A DNA stretch of 64,000 nucleotides from Pseudonocardia lacus (GTDB lineage: Bacteria > Actinomycetota > Actinomycetes > Mycobacteriales > Pseudonocardiaceae), in the NCBI RefSeq assembly GCF_018531445.1, contig NZ_JAHDTH010000013.1, positions 1-64,000 on the forward strand. The letters are read 5' to 3'. Position 1 is the first letter of the stretch; each line of letters begins with the position of its first letter. Shown one piece after another: positions 27,493 through 35,546 of the stretch. The translations under genes and the position numbers were made by a program. The notes beneath the pieces are model-generated. The model was given only the letters and a program-made list of their open reading frames with translations. It made no database searches and had not been told where the DNA came from.

Positions 27493-28482
27493 GTGCACAG
27501 GGTCGCGCTCGCGGTGCACGAGCACACGATGCTGTTCGAGCTGGCGATCGCCGCGGAGGTCTTCGGCGTCGACCGCTCCGAGCTGTCGCCGACCGGCGAC
27601 TGGTACGAGCTGGTCGCGTGCACGTCCGACGGCGCGCCCGCCCGCTGGCTGCCCGACACCCCCACCGGCGACCTCACCGCGCTGGCCGCCGCCGACACGG
27701 TCATCGTCCCCTCGACCGACGATCTCGACGGGCCACCGGACCCGGCGCTGCTCACCGCGCTGACCGAGGCGTACGAGCGGGGCGCGCGGATCGTGTCGCT
27801 GTGCACCGGGGCGTTCGTGCTGGCCGCCGCCGGCCTGCTGGACGGGCGCGCCGCGGCCACCCACTGGATGCACGCCGAGCACCTCGCCCGCCGGCACCCC
27901 CGGGTCGACGTCCGGGCGGACGTGCTGTTCGTCGACGAGGGCAGGCTGCTCACCTCGGCGGGCAAGACCGCGGCCCTCGACCTGTGCGTGCACCTCGTGC
28001 GCACCGATTTCGGCTCCGCGGCCGCCAACGGGCTCGTGCGCATGCTCGTCGGTCCCGGCCTGCGCCCCGGCGGGCAGGCCCAGTTCGTCGCCCCGCCGCG
28101 CACCCCCCGCGCCGACCACGCCCTGGCGGCCGCCCTGGACTGGGCCAGGTCCCGCCTCGACCAGCCCCTCACCGTCGAGGACCTGGCCGCGCGCGCGGGC
28201 CTGAGCAGCCGCCACCTCGCCCGCCGGATGCGCGCCGAGGTCGGCGTGCGCCCCCTGGACTGGCTGCACCAGCAGCGCCTGGCCCTGGCCCAGGAGCTGC
28301 TGGAGCGCACGGACGCCACCGTGGAGCAGATCGCCGCGCGCTGCGGCCTGGGCAGCGCCGCCACCCTCCGCCGCCACTTCCACCGCGCCGTCGGCGCCAG
28401 CCCCACCGCCTACCGCGACACCTTCGGACAGCGCCGCACGGCGACGGCCGATCAGGGTGTGGAGCCGGCGGTGCTGACGTAG
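27493..28482 (+). CDS. GlxA-family AraC-type transcriptional regulator
   Basis: 329 residues. N-terminal DJ-1/PfpI-like domain (about 1-185) with the nucleophile-elbow 'SLCTGAFVLAAAGLLDGRAAATHW' and C-terminal AraC double helix-turn-helix (about 220-315): 'LTVEDLAARAGLSSRHLARRMRAEVG' and 'ATVEQIAARCGLGSAATLRRHFHRAVGASPTAYR'. Probably a transcriptional activator responding to a small molecule. Start GTG 27493, 10 bases after the rhodanese stop with GAGGG upstream, so it may be co-transcribed. Confidence 0.92.
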   Translation: MHRVALAVHEHTMLFELAIAAEVFGVDRSELSPTGDWYELVACTSDGAPARWLPDTPTGDLTALAAADTVIVPSTDDLDGPPDPALLTALTEAYERGARIVSLCTGAFVLAAAGLLDGRAAATHWMHAEHLARRHPRVDVRADVLFVDEGRLLTSAGKTAALDLCVHLVRTDFGSAAANGLVRMLVGPGLRPGGQAQFVAPPRTPRADHALAAALDWARSRLDQPLTVEDLAARAGLSSRHLARRMRAEVGVRPLDWLHQQRLALAQELLERTDATVEQIAARCGLGSAATLRRHFHRAVGASPTAYRDTFGQRRTATADQGVEPAVLT

Positions 28483-28510
28483 TGATCCACCGGGTCGGGC
28501 CGCGGCCGCG

Positions 28511-29170
28511 TCACCGCCGGCGCTCGGCGTCCTCCAGGTAGTGCAGGACCGCGGCCACCCGACGATCGGTCCGGTCGGTGGGCGCCAGGTCGAGCTTGCC
28601 GAAGATGCTGCGGATGTGCTTGTGCACCGCCCCCTCCGTCACGACCAGCCGCTCGGCGATGGCCGCGTTGCCCAACCCCTCCGCCATCACCGCCAGCACG
28701 TCCCGCTCCCGCGGGCTGAGCCGGTCGAGCCGGCTGTCGGGGTGGTTGCGGGTCAGCAGCTGCGCCACGACGTCCGGGTCGATGGCCGTCCCCCCGTCCA
28801 CGACCCGGTGCAGGGCATCGAGGAACTGCTCCACCCGACCGACCCGCTCCTTGAGCAGGTACCCCAGCCGGGTCGCCCCCCGGGTGAGCAGCTCGGTGGC
28901 GAACGCCTGCTCGACGTAGGCGGACAGCACCAGCACGGCCAGGTCGGGCCGGCGGCGGCGGGCCTCGACGGCGGCGACGATGCCCTCGTCGGTGTGCGTC
29001 GGCGGCATCCGGACGTCGACGATGGCCACGTCCGGGTGGTGCTCGTCGACGGCGGCCAGGAAGGCGTCCGGGCCGTCGACGGCGGCCACGACGTCCAGCG
29101 CCTCGGCGCGCAGCAGCAGCGCGAGGCCCTCGCGCAGCAGCGGGTCGTCCTCGGCGATCACGATCCGCAC
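28511..29170 (-). CDS. NarL/LuxR-type response regulator
   Basis: 219 residues. Receiver with acidic pocket 'IAEDDP' at 6-10, phospho-acceptor Asp52 in 'VAIVDVRMPP', and Lys in 'YLLKERVG'; C-terminal GerE/LuxR helix-turn-helix ('LSPRERDVLAVMAEGLGNAAIAERLVVTEGAVHKHIRSIFGKL'). Start GTG 29170 overlaps the kinase gene by 13 bases; GTG 29161 would give a GTGA overlap but would remove the first strand. Partner of the kinase at 29158-30465. Convergent with glxA-like gene, 28 bases apart. Confidence 0.93.
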   Translation of the reverse strand: MRIVIAEDDPLLREGLALLLRAEALDVVAAVDGPDAFLAAVDEHHPDVAIVDVRMPPTHTDEGIVAAVEARRRRPDLAVLVLSAYVEQAFATELLTRGATRLGYLLKERVGRVEQFLDALHRVVDGGTAIDPDVVAQLLTRNHPDSRLDRLSPRERDVLAVMAEGLGNAAIAERLVVTEGAVHKHIRSIFGKLDLAPTDRTDRRVAAVLHYLEDAERRR

Positions 29171-30465
29171 GGCAGCTCCACCTCGATGGTCGTCGGCCCG
29201 CCGGGCGGGCTGGTCAGGGCGAACCGGCCGTCGAACGCCTCGGCGCGGCGGCGGATGCCGGCCAGCCCGGAGCCCGCCGCGCCGTCCGCACCGCCCCCGC
29301 CGTCGTCGTGGATGCGCACGAGCAGCCGGTCGTCGCGGCGCGTCACCGCGACCGCGGCGTGCCGGGCGCCGCTGTGCTTGGCGATGTTGGTCAGCGCCTC
29401 GGCCACCACGAAGTAGGTGGTCGCCTCGACGGAGGCGGCGCACCGGCCGGCCGTGTCGGCGCGCAGGTCGACGTCGAGCCGGCAGGGCACCGGGCAGGCG
29501 GCGGCCAGCCCGGCGAGCGAGCCCTCCAGGCCGCGGTCGGCCAGCACCGGCGGCAGGATGCTGCGCACGACCGTGCGGAGCTCGGCCAGCGCCTGCTCGG
29601 CGGCGTCCTGGGCGCGCCCGAGCACGTCATCGGCCAGCGCCGGGTCGCGGGCCACGGCCCGGCGGGCGGCGCCGACCAGGACGGTGACGGCGACCAGCCG
29701 GTTCTGCGCGCCGTCGTGCAGCGAGCGCTCGATGCGGCGCAGCTCGACGGCGTGCGCGTCCAGTGCGGCGGCCCGGGTGGCGGTGAGCTGGGCGACCCGC
29801 ACGGACAGGTCGGTCTCCGGGTCCGGGGGCAGCAGCCGCCACCCGGGGCGCGACTGCAGCCGGGCCATGACCGGCGCCAGGGCCACCGTGAGCGCCAGCC
29901 AGACCAGGCTGAACGGGACGACGGCCAGCGCGGTGGGCCAGTCGCGCACGGTCCAGGGCACCAGCGTCGGGGTGGCGTCCTCGGGCGGCAGCAGGTACCA
30001 GAAGAGGGGGAACACGACGTCGGTGACGGCGGACAGCGGGAGCGTCAGTGCGATGATGCTGAGCAGCAGCCCCACCGTCGCGTGGGAGACGAGCCACAGC
30101 AGCTCGCGCCGGGTCGTGGGGTCCGCGGCCGCGGCCCGCAGCCCGGTCGGCACCGGCCCCGGGCCGACGATCTCCGGGCCGTAGCGGGCCAGACGCGCGC
30201 GCTCGCGGTCGGCGGCCAGGCGCAGGGCCTGCAGCGCCGCGGGCACCAGGAACCGGCCGACCCACAGCAGGCAGCCGGCCGCCACGAGGGCCACCCCGAC
30301 CAGGGTCACCAGGGCCAGCAGCGTGGTGCCGAGCCCGGCGCCGAGCTGGTCGAGCGCGACGAGGGTGCGGCGGCTGACCCGCCTGGTCGCCCGCCGGATG
30401 CCACCGGTGGGGGCGGCGGGCGGCGCGGGGTCCGCCGTCACGTGGCCGGGCGCCGGCATCCGCAC
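29158..30465 (-). CDS. Sensor histidine kinase (NarL/DesK type)
   Basis: 435 residues. Two pairs of membrane helices (about 43-75 and 125-200) in a 'putative sensor' domain, a cytoplasmic HisKA_3 dimerisation domain with phospho-His250 in 'ERSLHDGAQNRLVA', and a C-terminal HATPase_c with 'EALTNIAKHSGARHAAV' (N-box) and 'DDGGGGADGAAGSGLAGIRRRAEAFDG' (G-boxes). Autophosphorylates and signals to the overlapping response regulator. Start ATG 30465. The divergent small membrane protein at 30651 is a plausible target or accessory partner. Confidence 0.92.
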   Translation of the reverse strand: MRMPAPGHVTADPAPPAAPTGGIRRATRRVSRRTLVALDQLGAGLGTTLLALVTLVGVALVAAGCLLWVGRFLVPAALQALRLAADRERARLARYGPEIVGPGPVPTGLRAAAADPTTRRELLWLVSHATVGLLLSIIALTLPLSAVTDVVFPLFWYLLPPEDATPTLVPWTVRDWPTALAVVPFSLVWLALTVALAPVMARLQSRPGWRLLPPDPETDLSVRVAQLTATRAAALDAHAVELRRIERSLHDGAQNRLVAVTVLVGAARRAVARDPALADDVLGRAQDAAEQALAELRTVVRSILPPVLADRGLEGSLAGLAAACPVPCRLDVDLRADTAGRCAASVEATTYFVVAEALTNIAKHSGARHAAVAVTRRDDRLLVRIHDDGGGGADGAAGSGLAGIRRRAEAFDGRFALTSPPGGPTTIEVELPCGS

Positions 30466-30650
30466 CTCCTCGGTGATCGACCCTAGGGCGCCGCGGCGGC
30501 CCGGCCACGGGCGGGGGTACAGCCTGCGCTACCTCGATCGGGCAGCTGGGGGGATCGGCGGCGGGCCCGCCGCTTCGTAGCGTCGACGACGTCAACGCAC
30601 ACCGAGAACACCAGAACACCGAGAAGCACCGAGAACCCCGAGGAGCACCC

Positions 30651-30881
30651 ATGCCCGGCACCGACCGCCCCACCGTCCGCCCCGCGAACCGCCCCACCCC
30701 CGCACCCGGGGCCGTCGCCCTGCGGGTGACGCTCTGGGTGGTGCTGGCGATCGGGCTGGTCGGCAACGCCGTCGTCTCCGTGATCGGCAACGGTGCCGTG
30801 GCGCCGCACGCCCTGTTCGGCGGGATGGGCGCGCTGGGCCTGGCCGGGCTCGTCACGCTGCACCTGCGCTCGCGGCGCTGA
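30651..30881 (+). CDS. Small two-helix membrane protein
   Basis: 76 residues, not recognised. A Pro/Arg/Thr-rich N-terminus of about 22 residues, then two hydrophobic segments (about 24-46 and 52-70) and an Arg-rich end, so both termini are probably cytoplasmic. ATG 30651 has GAGGAG 6 nt upstream. TAGCGT at 30578-30583 may be its -10 box, giving a leader of about 60 nt with three direct copies of CACCGAGAA (30600, 30617, 30627). Divergent from the two-component system. Confidence 0.6.
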   Translation: MPGTDRPTVRPANRPTPAPGAVALRVTLWVVLAIGLVGNAVVSVIGNGAVAPHALFGGMGALGLAGLVTLHLRSRR

Positions 30882-30939
30882 CGGCCGTCCCGCCCGGGTC
30901 CGCGGTCCTGACGGACCCGGATCGTGGCAGTCTGTCCCC

Positions 30940-32232
30940 GTGACGACGACGTCCGGACCGCAGGTCGACCCGGGGCACCTCGCGTTCTGGGCCCTCCCCC
31001 AGCAGGAGCGGGCCGCCGCGTTCGCCGCCCTGCGCCGGCTCGACGCCCCGCGGTGGGTGCCGTTCCGCAACCGCATGCCCTTCACCCCCACCGACGACGG
31101 CTTCCTCGCCGTCGTCCGGCACGCGCACGTCGTGGAGGCGACCCGGGCCGCCGACCTGTTCGGCAACGCCCCGACCGCCGCGTCGCTCTACGACGTGCCG
31201 CCGTGGCTGTCCCGCTACCTCGGCTCGATGATCAACATGGACGGGCCGGCGCACGCCCGGATGCGCAAGGTCGTCGCGCGCCGGTTCTCCCCCCGGCTGC
31301 TGGCCCGGCTCACCGACGGCATCCAGCAGCGCGCCGCCCGGATCGTCGACGACGTCATCGCCCACGGGCCGGGCGACTTCGTCGCCCAGGTCGCGCAGCG
31401 GCTGCCCGTCGAGGTGATCTGCGACCTGCTGGGCATCCCCGAGCGCCACCACGCGCTGGTGGCCCACCACGGCACCACCCTCGTCGGCTTCTCCGACCCC
31501 GAGTACACCGGCATCCGCCGCGAGTACCTGCTGCGCCACGGCGCCCCCGGGCCCCAGCACGTGCTGCCGGGCAGCCTGCGCATCGTGCGGGCGGGGCACG
31601 CGCTCGTCACGCTCGTCGGGCGGCTGGGCCGCGAGCGCCTGCGCGACCCCCGCGACGACCTCATCACCACCCTGGTGCACGCCGACGCCGACGGCGAGCG
31701 GCTCACCCCGCGCGAGGTCGGCACGCTGTTCGTGCTGCTGGTGCTGGCCGGCAGCGAGACCACCCGGGCCACCATCGCGCACGCCCTGAGCCTGCTCACC
31801 GCCCACCCCGAGCAGCGCGAGCTGCTGCTGGAGGACCTCGACGGCCGCGTCGGGGGCGCGGTGGAGGAGGTCGTGCGCCACGCCAGCCCGGTGATCCAGT
31901 TCCGGCGCACCGCCACCCGCGACGGCGACCTGGCCGGGCACCCGGTCCGCGCCGGGCAGAAGGTGCTGCTGTTCTACTGCTCGGCCAACCGCGACGAGGA
32001 CGTGTTCGCCGACCCGGACCGCTTCGACATCACCCGCTCCCCCAACCCCCACCTCGGCTTCGGCGGCCCGGGCCCGCACTTCTGCCTCGGCGCCAACCTG
32101 GCCCGCCTGGAGGCCACCACCATGCTGCGCGAGCTGTACACCCGGCTCCCCGGGATCCGGGCAGTCGGCGAGCCGGAGATGCTGCTGTCCAACTTCACCC
32201 ACGGGGTGAAGCGGATGCGGTTCGCGGTCTGA
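30940..32232 (+). CDS. Cytochrome P450
   Basis: Soluble bacterial class P450, 430 residues. I-helix 'AGSETTRAT' (acid/Thr pair at 273-275), ExxR in 'EEVVRHASP' (Glu310-Arg313), and the haem loop 'FGGPGPHFCLGANLAR' with thiolate Cys382. Resembles the CYP125/CYP142/CYP124-like or CYP107-like bacterial forms that oxidise steroids, terpenoids or fatty acids, but the subfamily cannot be fixed by eye. No ferredoxin gene is adjacent. Start GTG 30940; no Shine-Dalgarno. The hydrolase gene follows after four bases. Confidence 0.93.
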   Translation: MTTTSGPQVDPGHLAFWALPQQERAAAFAALRRLDAPRWVPFRNRMPFTPTDDGFLAVVRHAHVVEATRAADLFGNAPTAASLYDVPPWLSRYLGSMINMDGPAHARMRKVVARRFSPRLLARLTDGIQQRAARIVDDVIAHGPGDFVAQVAQRLPVEVICDLLGIPERHHALVAHHGTTLVGFSDPEYTGIRREYLLRHGAPGPQHVLPGSLRIVRAGHALVTLVGRLGRERLRDPRDDLITTLVHADADGERLTPREVGTLFVLLVLAGSETTRATIAHALSLLTAHPEQRELLLEDLDGRVGGAVEEVVRHASPVIQFRRTATRDGDLAGHPVRAGQKVLLFYCSANRDEDVFADPDRFDITRSPNPHLGFGGPGPHFCLGANLARLEATTMLRELYTRLPGIRAVGEPEMLLSNFTHGVKRMRFAV

Positions 32233-32236
32233 GGAC

Positions 32237-33223
32237 ATGAGCGATCCCCCCGCCCCGAGGGGTGCCCACCCGTCCGACGAGGAGATCGAGGCGCTCCTCC
32301 GGGCCATCGCCGACGGCTTCCGCTCCCCGCTGCGCGCGCCGGTCCTGCGCACGCCCGACGAGGTGGGCCTGGACTTCGAGGAGGTCGCCTTCCCGTCCGC
32401 CGACGGCGTGCCGCTGGAGGGCTGGTTCATCCCCGCTCCCGGAGCGGACCGTGTGGTCGTGGCCAACCACCCGAGCGGGTTCAGCCGATCCGGTCTCCCG
32501 ACCCACCTGGAGCCGTGGCGGTCGCGGTGGGAGTCCAGCGGAAACGGGATCGAGGTGGACTTCCTGCCGGACTACCGGATCCTGCACGGCGCCGGCTACC
32601 ACGTGCTGGCCTACGACCTGCGCAACCACGGCCTCAGCGGCGCGGCCAACGGGGGCATCGGCACCAGCGGGGTGTTCGAGGCGCGCGACGTCGTCGGGTC
32701 GCTGAACTACGTCCGGTCCCGACCCGACACCCGGGAGCAGCGGATCGGCCTGCTCAGCCGCTGTCTCGGCGCCAACGCCACCTTCGCGGCGATGACGCAG
32801 TCCCCGGACGCCTTCTCGGCGGTGCGGGGTGTGGTCGCCGTGCAGCCGCTGACGCCCCGGGTGATCCTCGAGCGCCAACTCGCCATGGCCGGGGTGCCGC
32901 CCGAGCGCATCGACGACCGGTTGATGGCCGACCTGAGTCGGCGCCTCGTCCTCACGACCAGCGTCGGTCTGCCGCGGCGCGCCCCGATCGAGTGGGCGCG
33001 CAACGTCACCGTGCCGATCTACCTACTCCAGGTGCACGACGACGTCCTCACCGACCCGAGCGACGTCCGGGCGATGTTCGACGCCGTTCCCGGCGACCGC
33101 AAGGGGCTGCACTGGATCCGCGGGACCACCCGCCGCTGGGACGGCTACCTGGAGTTCCAGCGCCGGCCCGGCCCCATCCTCGACTGGCTGGGCACCACGC
33201 TCGGGGCCCCGGCGCGACGCTGA
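32237..33223 (+). CDS. Alpha/beta hydrolase with Cys nucleophile
   Basis: 328 residues. 'VVVANHPSGFSRSG' oxyanion region, 'VLAYDLRNHGLSG', and the nucleophile elbow 'LLSRCLGANA' with Cys176 where most family members have Ser in GxSxG. A likely acid is in 'LQVHDDVLTDPSDV'; a clear catalytic His after it is hard to find ('RRWDGYLEF' replaces the usual GH). It may be a dienelactone-hydrolase-like or non-hydrolytic (transferase/lyase) member. ATG 32237 with GAGGAC overlapping the P450 stop; the pair is co-transcribed. Confidence 0.82.
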   Translation: MSDPPAPRGAHPSDEEIEALLRAIADGFRSPLRAPVLRTPDEVGLDFEEVAFPSADGVPLEGWFIPAPGADRVVVANHPSGFSRSGLPTHLEPWRSRWESSGNGIEVDFLPDYRILHGAGYHVLAYDLRNHGLSGAANGGIGTSGVFEARDVVGSLNYVRSRPDTREQRIGLLSRCLGANATFAAMTQSPDAFSAVRGVVAVQPLTPRVILERQLAMAGVPPERIDDRLMADLSRRLVLTTSVGLPRRAPIEWARNVTVPIYLLQVHDDVLTDPSDVRAMFDAVPGDRKGLHWIRGTTRRWDGYLEFQRRPGPILDWLGTTLGAPARR

Positions 33224-33248
33224 GCCCCACCGGGAGCGTCCCGCCGCC

Positions 33249-34454
33249 TCAGCCACCCTCGCCCGCCGAGGGCACCAGCACGCACCGGCTGCCCCGGAAG
33301 ATCGTCACCATGCACCGGTTGTTGTGGTTGCACAGCGAGCGGGTGGCGGCGTCCGCGGCGATCCGGTTGACCAGGTCGGGCTCGCGCAGCAGGGCGCGGG
33401 CCATCGCGACGAACTGGAAGCCCTCGCGCATGGCCGTGTCCATGCCCGCGCGGTCGGTGATGCCGCCGAGCAGGACCATCGGCAGGGCGACGGCGGCCCT
33501 GATCTGGCGGGCGTCCTCCAGCAGGTAGGTGTCGCGGTAGGGGTACTCGCGCAGGAAGCGCGAGCCGAGCAGCCGCACGCCCGCGCGGATCGGGCGCGGC
33601 ATGACCTCGGCGAACTCGCGCACCGGCGCGTCGCCGCGGAACAGGTACATGGGGTTGAGCAGCGAACTGCCCACCGTCATCTCCAGCGCGTCGACCGTGC
33701 CGTCGGCCTCGAGCCACCGCGCCAGCACGACGGCCTCGTCCAGCCAGAACCCGCCCGGCACGCCGTCGTCCATGTTCAGCTTGGCCAGCACGGCGATGCG
33801 GTCGCCCGCGGCGTCGCGCACGGCGTGCATGATCCGGCGGGCCAGCCGGGCCCGGTTCTGCAGGTCGCCGCCGAACTCGTCGGTGCGCCGGTTGAGCCTG
33901 GCCGAGAGGAATGCGCTGGCCAGGTAGTTGTGCCCGAGGTGGACCTCGACCGCGTCGAACCCGGTCTCGATCGCCATCCGCACCGCGGCGCCGTGCGCGG
34001 CGACGATCCGGTCCAGGTCCTCGCGGGTGGCGGCGCGCACCGCGCGCAGGGAGACCGGGTTGCGCCGGCGGCTGGGGCCCAGCGCGGGCAGGCCCGTCCG
34101 GGTGGCGTCGGCCACCGGCCCGGAGTGGCCGATCTGCGCGGAGACCGCGGCGCCCTCCGCGTGCACGGCGTCGGTGAGCCTGCGCAGGCCCGGCAGCGCC
34201 GCCGGGCGCCAGACGATCTGGTGGCCGTCGGTGCGGCCCTCCGGCGCGACGGCGCAGTAGGCGAGCGTCGTCATGCCGACCCCACCGCGGGCGTGGGCCA
34301 CGTGGAAGTCGACGAGTGCGTCGGTGACCAGGCCGCGGCGCGCCATGTTCTCGTAGGTGGCCGACTTGATCGTGCGGTTGCGCAGGGTCGCCGGGCCGAT
34401 CCGGCCCGGGGAGAACACGTCGGGCGGCGGCGCGGGGGTCGTGGCTCGGGTCAT
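33249..34454 (-). CDS. NADH:flavin oxidoreductase (Old Yellow Enzyme family)
   Basis: FMN-binding TIM barrel, 401 residues. N-terminal 'FSPGRIGPATLRNRTIKSATYENMA', active-site 'FDAVEVHLGHNYLASAFLSARLNRRTDEFGGDLQNRARLARRI' (His-Asn pair, substrate/FMN contacts) and 'PMVLLGGITDRAGMDTAMREGFQFVAMARALLREPDLV'. A short Cys-rich end ('LCNHNNRCMVTIFRGSRC') recalls the 4Fe-4S cluster of the 2,4-dienoyl-CoA reductase group, but the C-terminal FAD and NADPH domains are absent. ATG 34454 with GAGGAGG 7 nt upstream. Confidence 0.9.
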   Translation of the reverse strand: MTRATTPAPPPDVFSPGRIGPATLRNRTIKSATYENMARRGLVTDALVDFHVAHARGGVGMTTLAYCAVAPEGRTDGHQIVWRPAALPGLRRLTDAVHAEGAAVSAQIGHSGPVADATRTGLPALGPSRRRNPVSLRAVRAATREDLDRIVAAHGAAVRMAIETGFDAVEVHLGHNYLASAFLSARLNRRTDEFGGDLQNRARLARRIMHAVRDAAGDRIAVLAKLNMDDGVPGGFWLDEAVVLARWLEADGTVDALEMTVGSSLLNPMYLFRGDAPVREFAEVMPRPIRAGVRLLGSRFLREYPYRDTYLLEDARQIRAAVALPMVLLGGITDRAGMDTAMREGFQFVAMARALLREPDLVNRIAADAATRSLCNHNNRCMVTIFRGSRCVLVPSAGEGG

Positions 34455-34516
34455 GGGTCGGCCTCCTCGCGGCGACTCCACCACCCGGCGCGGACCGTGG
34501 GCAGGCCCGCTCCCAC

Positions 34517-35470
34517 TCACCAGGACGGCGGGCGCCCCGTCGGCACCGCGGGCACCACCTCCTCGGCGAACCACGCCAGGTAGTCCAGGTACTCGTTCTC
34601 CGAGGCGAGCGCGCGCGGCGGCTCGACGACGGTGCGGGTGATGCCGATCGAGCGGTACTCGCCGCAGTAGGCGTCGACGAGGCGCTCCCGGTGGCCGGCG
34701 AGCGCGGCGGGGCTCGCGGCGGCGAAGCCCTGCGGCAGCCGCGCCCCGCTCGGCGACTTCAGCCAGTTCAGGTCGAAGGTCGCGGCCTTGCCGTCGAACT
34801 CGGGCCGGGTGCGCAGGTAGTCCAGCAACGGGGGGATCTCGGCGGTGCCGAAGCGCACCGGGTTCGGCTGCCAGCCGTCGTGGCGGGCCGCGCGGCGCAG
34901 CGCCGGCTTGGAGTTGCCGCCCACGTAGATCGGCGGGCGCGGGCGCTGCACCGGCTTCGGTTCGACGGCCAGGCCGCTGATCGCGAAGTGCTCCCCGCGG
35001 TGCTCGGGGCACTCCTCGGTCCACAGCACCCGCAGCGCCTCCAGTACCTCGTCGGCGATCGCGCCGCGCTCGGCGAACGGGACGCCCAGTGCGGCGAACT
35101 CGGCGACGGCGTGCCCCACCCCGACCGAGACGTTCAGCCGGCCGCCGGACAGCACGTCGATGGTCGCCAGCTCCTTGGCCAGCCGCAGCGGGTGGTGGTA
35201 GGGCAGCACGAGGACCGCCGCGTCGATGCGGACGCGGCGGGTCGCCGCGGCGGCGAAGGCCATGACGGTCAGCGCGTCCTGCCAGTACGGGCCCAGCCGG
35301 GGCACCTCGGCGTGCGGCATGGCCAGGTGCTCGGACACCGACACGCTCCGGTAGCCGAGCCGGTCGACCTCGGCCAGGATCCGCCGGAACCCGTCGCCGT
35401 CGAGCGCGTGCGCCCAGCCGTGGGCGCCGGGGATGCGGTTGGTCCCGGGCAGGATGACGTCGAAGTCCAC
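34517..35470 (-). CDS. LLM-class F420-dependent oxidoreductase
   Basis: Luciferase-like monooxygenase-fold oxidoreductase of 317 residues. 'LGYRSVSVSEHLAMPH', 'RVRIDAAVLVLPYHHPLRLAKELATIDVLSGGRLNVSVGVG' and 'RPPIYVGGNSKPALRRAARHDGWQP' are the signature of TIGR03619-like F420-dependent enzymes common in actinomycetes. Probably transfers hydride between F420 and an unknown substrate. Start GTG 35470. The OYE-type gene begins 62 bases downstream on the same strand; they may form a small redox operon. Confidence 0.9.
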   Translation of the reverse strand: MDFDVILPGTNRIPGAHGWAHALDGDGFRRILAEVDRLGYRSVSVSEHLAMPHAEVPRLGPYWQDALTVMAFAAAATRRVRIDAAVLVLPYHHPLRLAKELATIDVLSGGRLNVSVGVGHAVAEFAALGVPFAERGAIADEVLEALRVLWTEECPEHRGEHFAISGLAVEPKPVQRPRPPIYVGGNSKPALRRAARHDGWQPNPVRFGTAEIPPLLDYLRTRPEFDGKAATFDLNWLKSPSGARLPQGFAAASPAALAGHRERLVDAYCGEYRSIGITRTVVEPPRALASENEYLDYLAWFAEEVVPAVPTGRPPSW

Positions 35471-35546
35471 GGTGGGCCCCGTTCCGGCCGAGCGACGGGC
35501 CGGACGCTAACGACCGGGGTGCGGGCTCACAAGGGGTCGCTCCCGA

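Noticed and set aside
26571-28406. Upstream part of a 920-codon minus-strand frame running over the rhodanese and GlxA genes
   Set aside because: Only its end (25644-26561) is the ROK kinase; the rest is an antisense shadow of two well-supported plus-strand genes.
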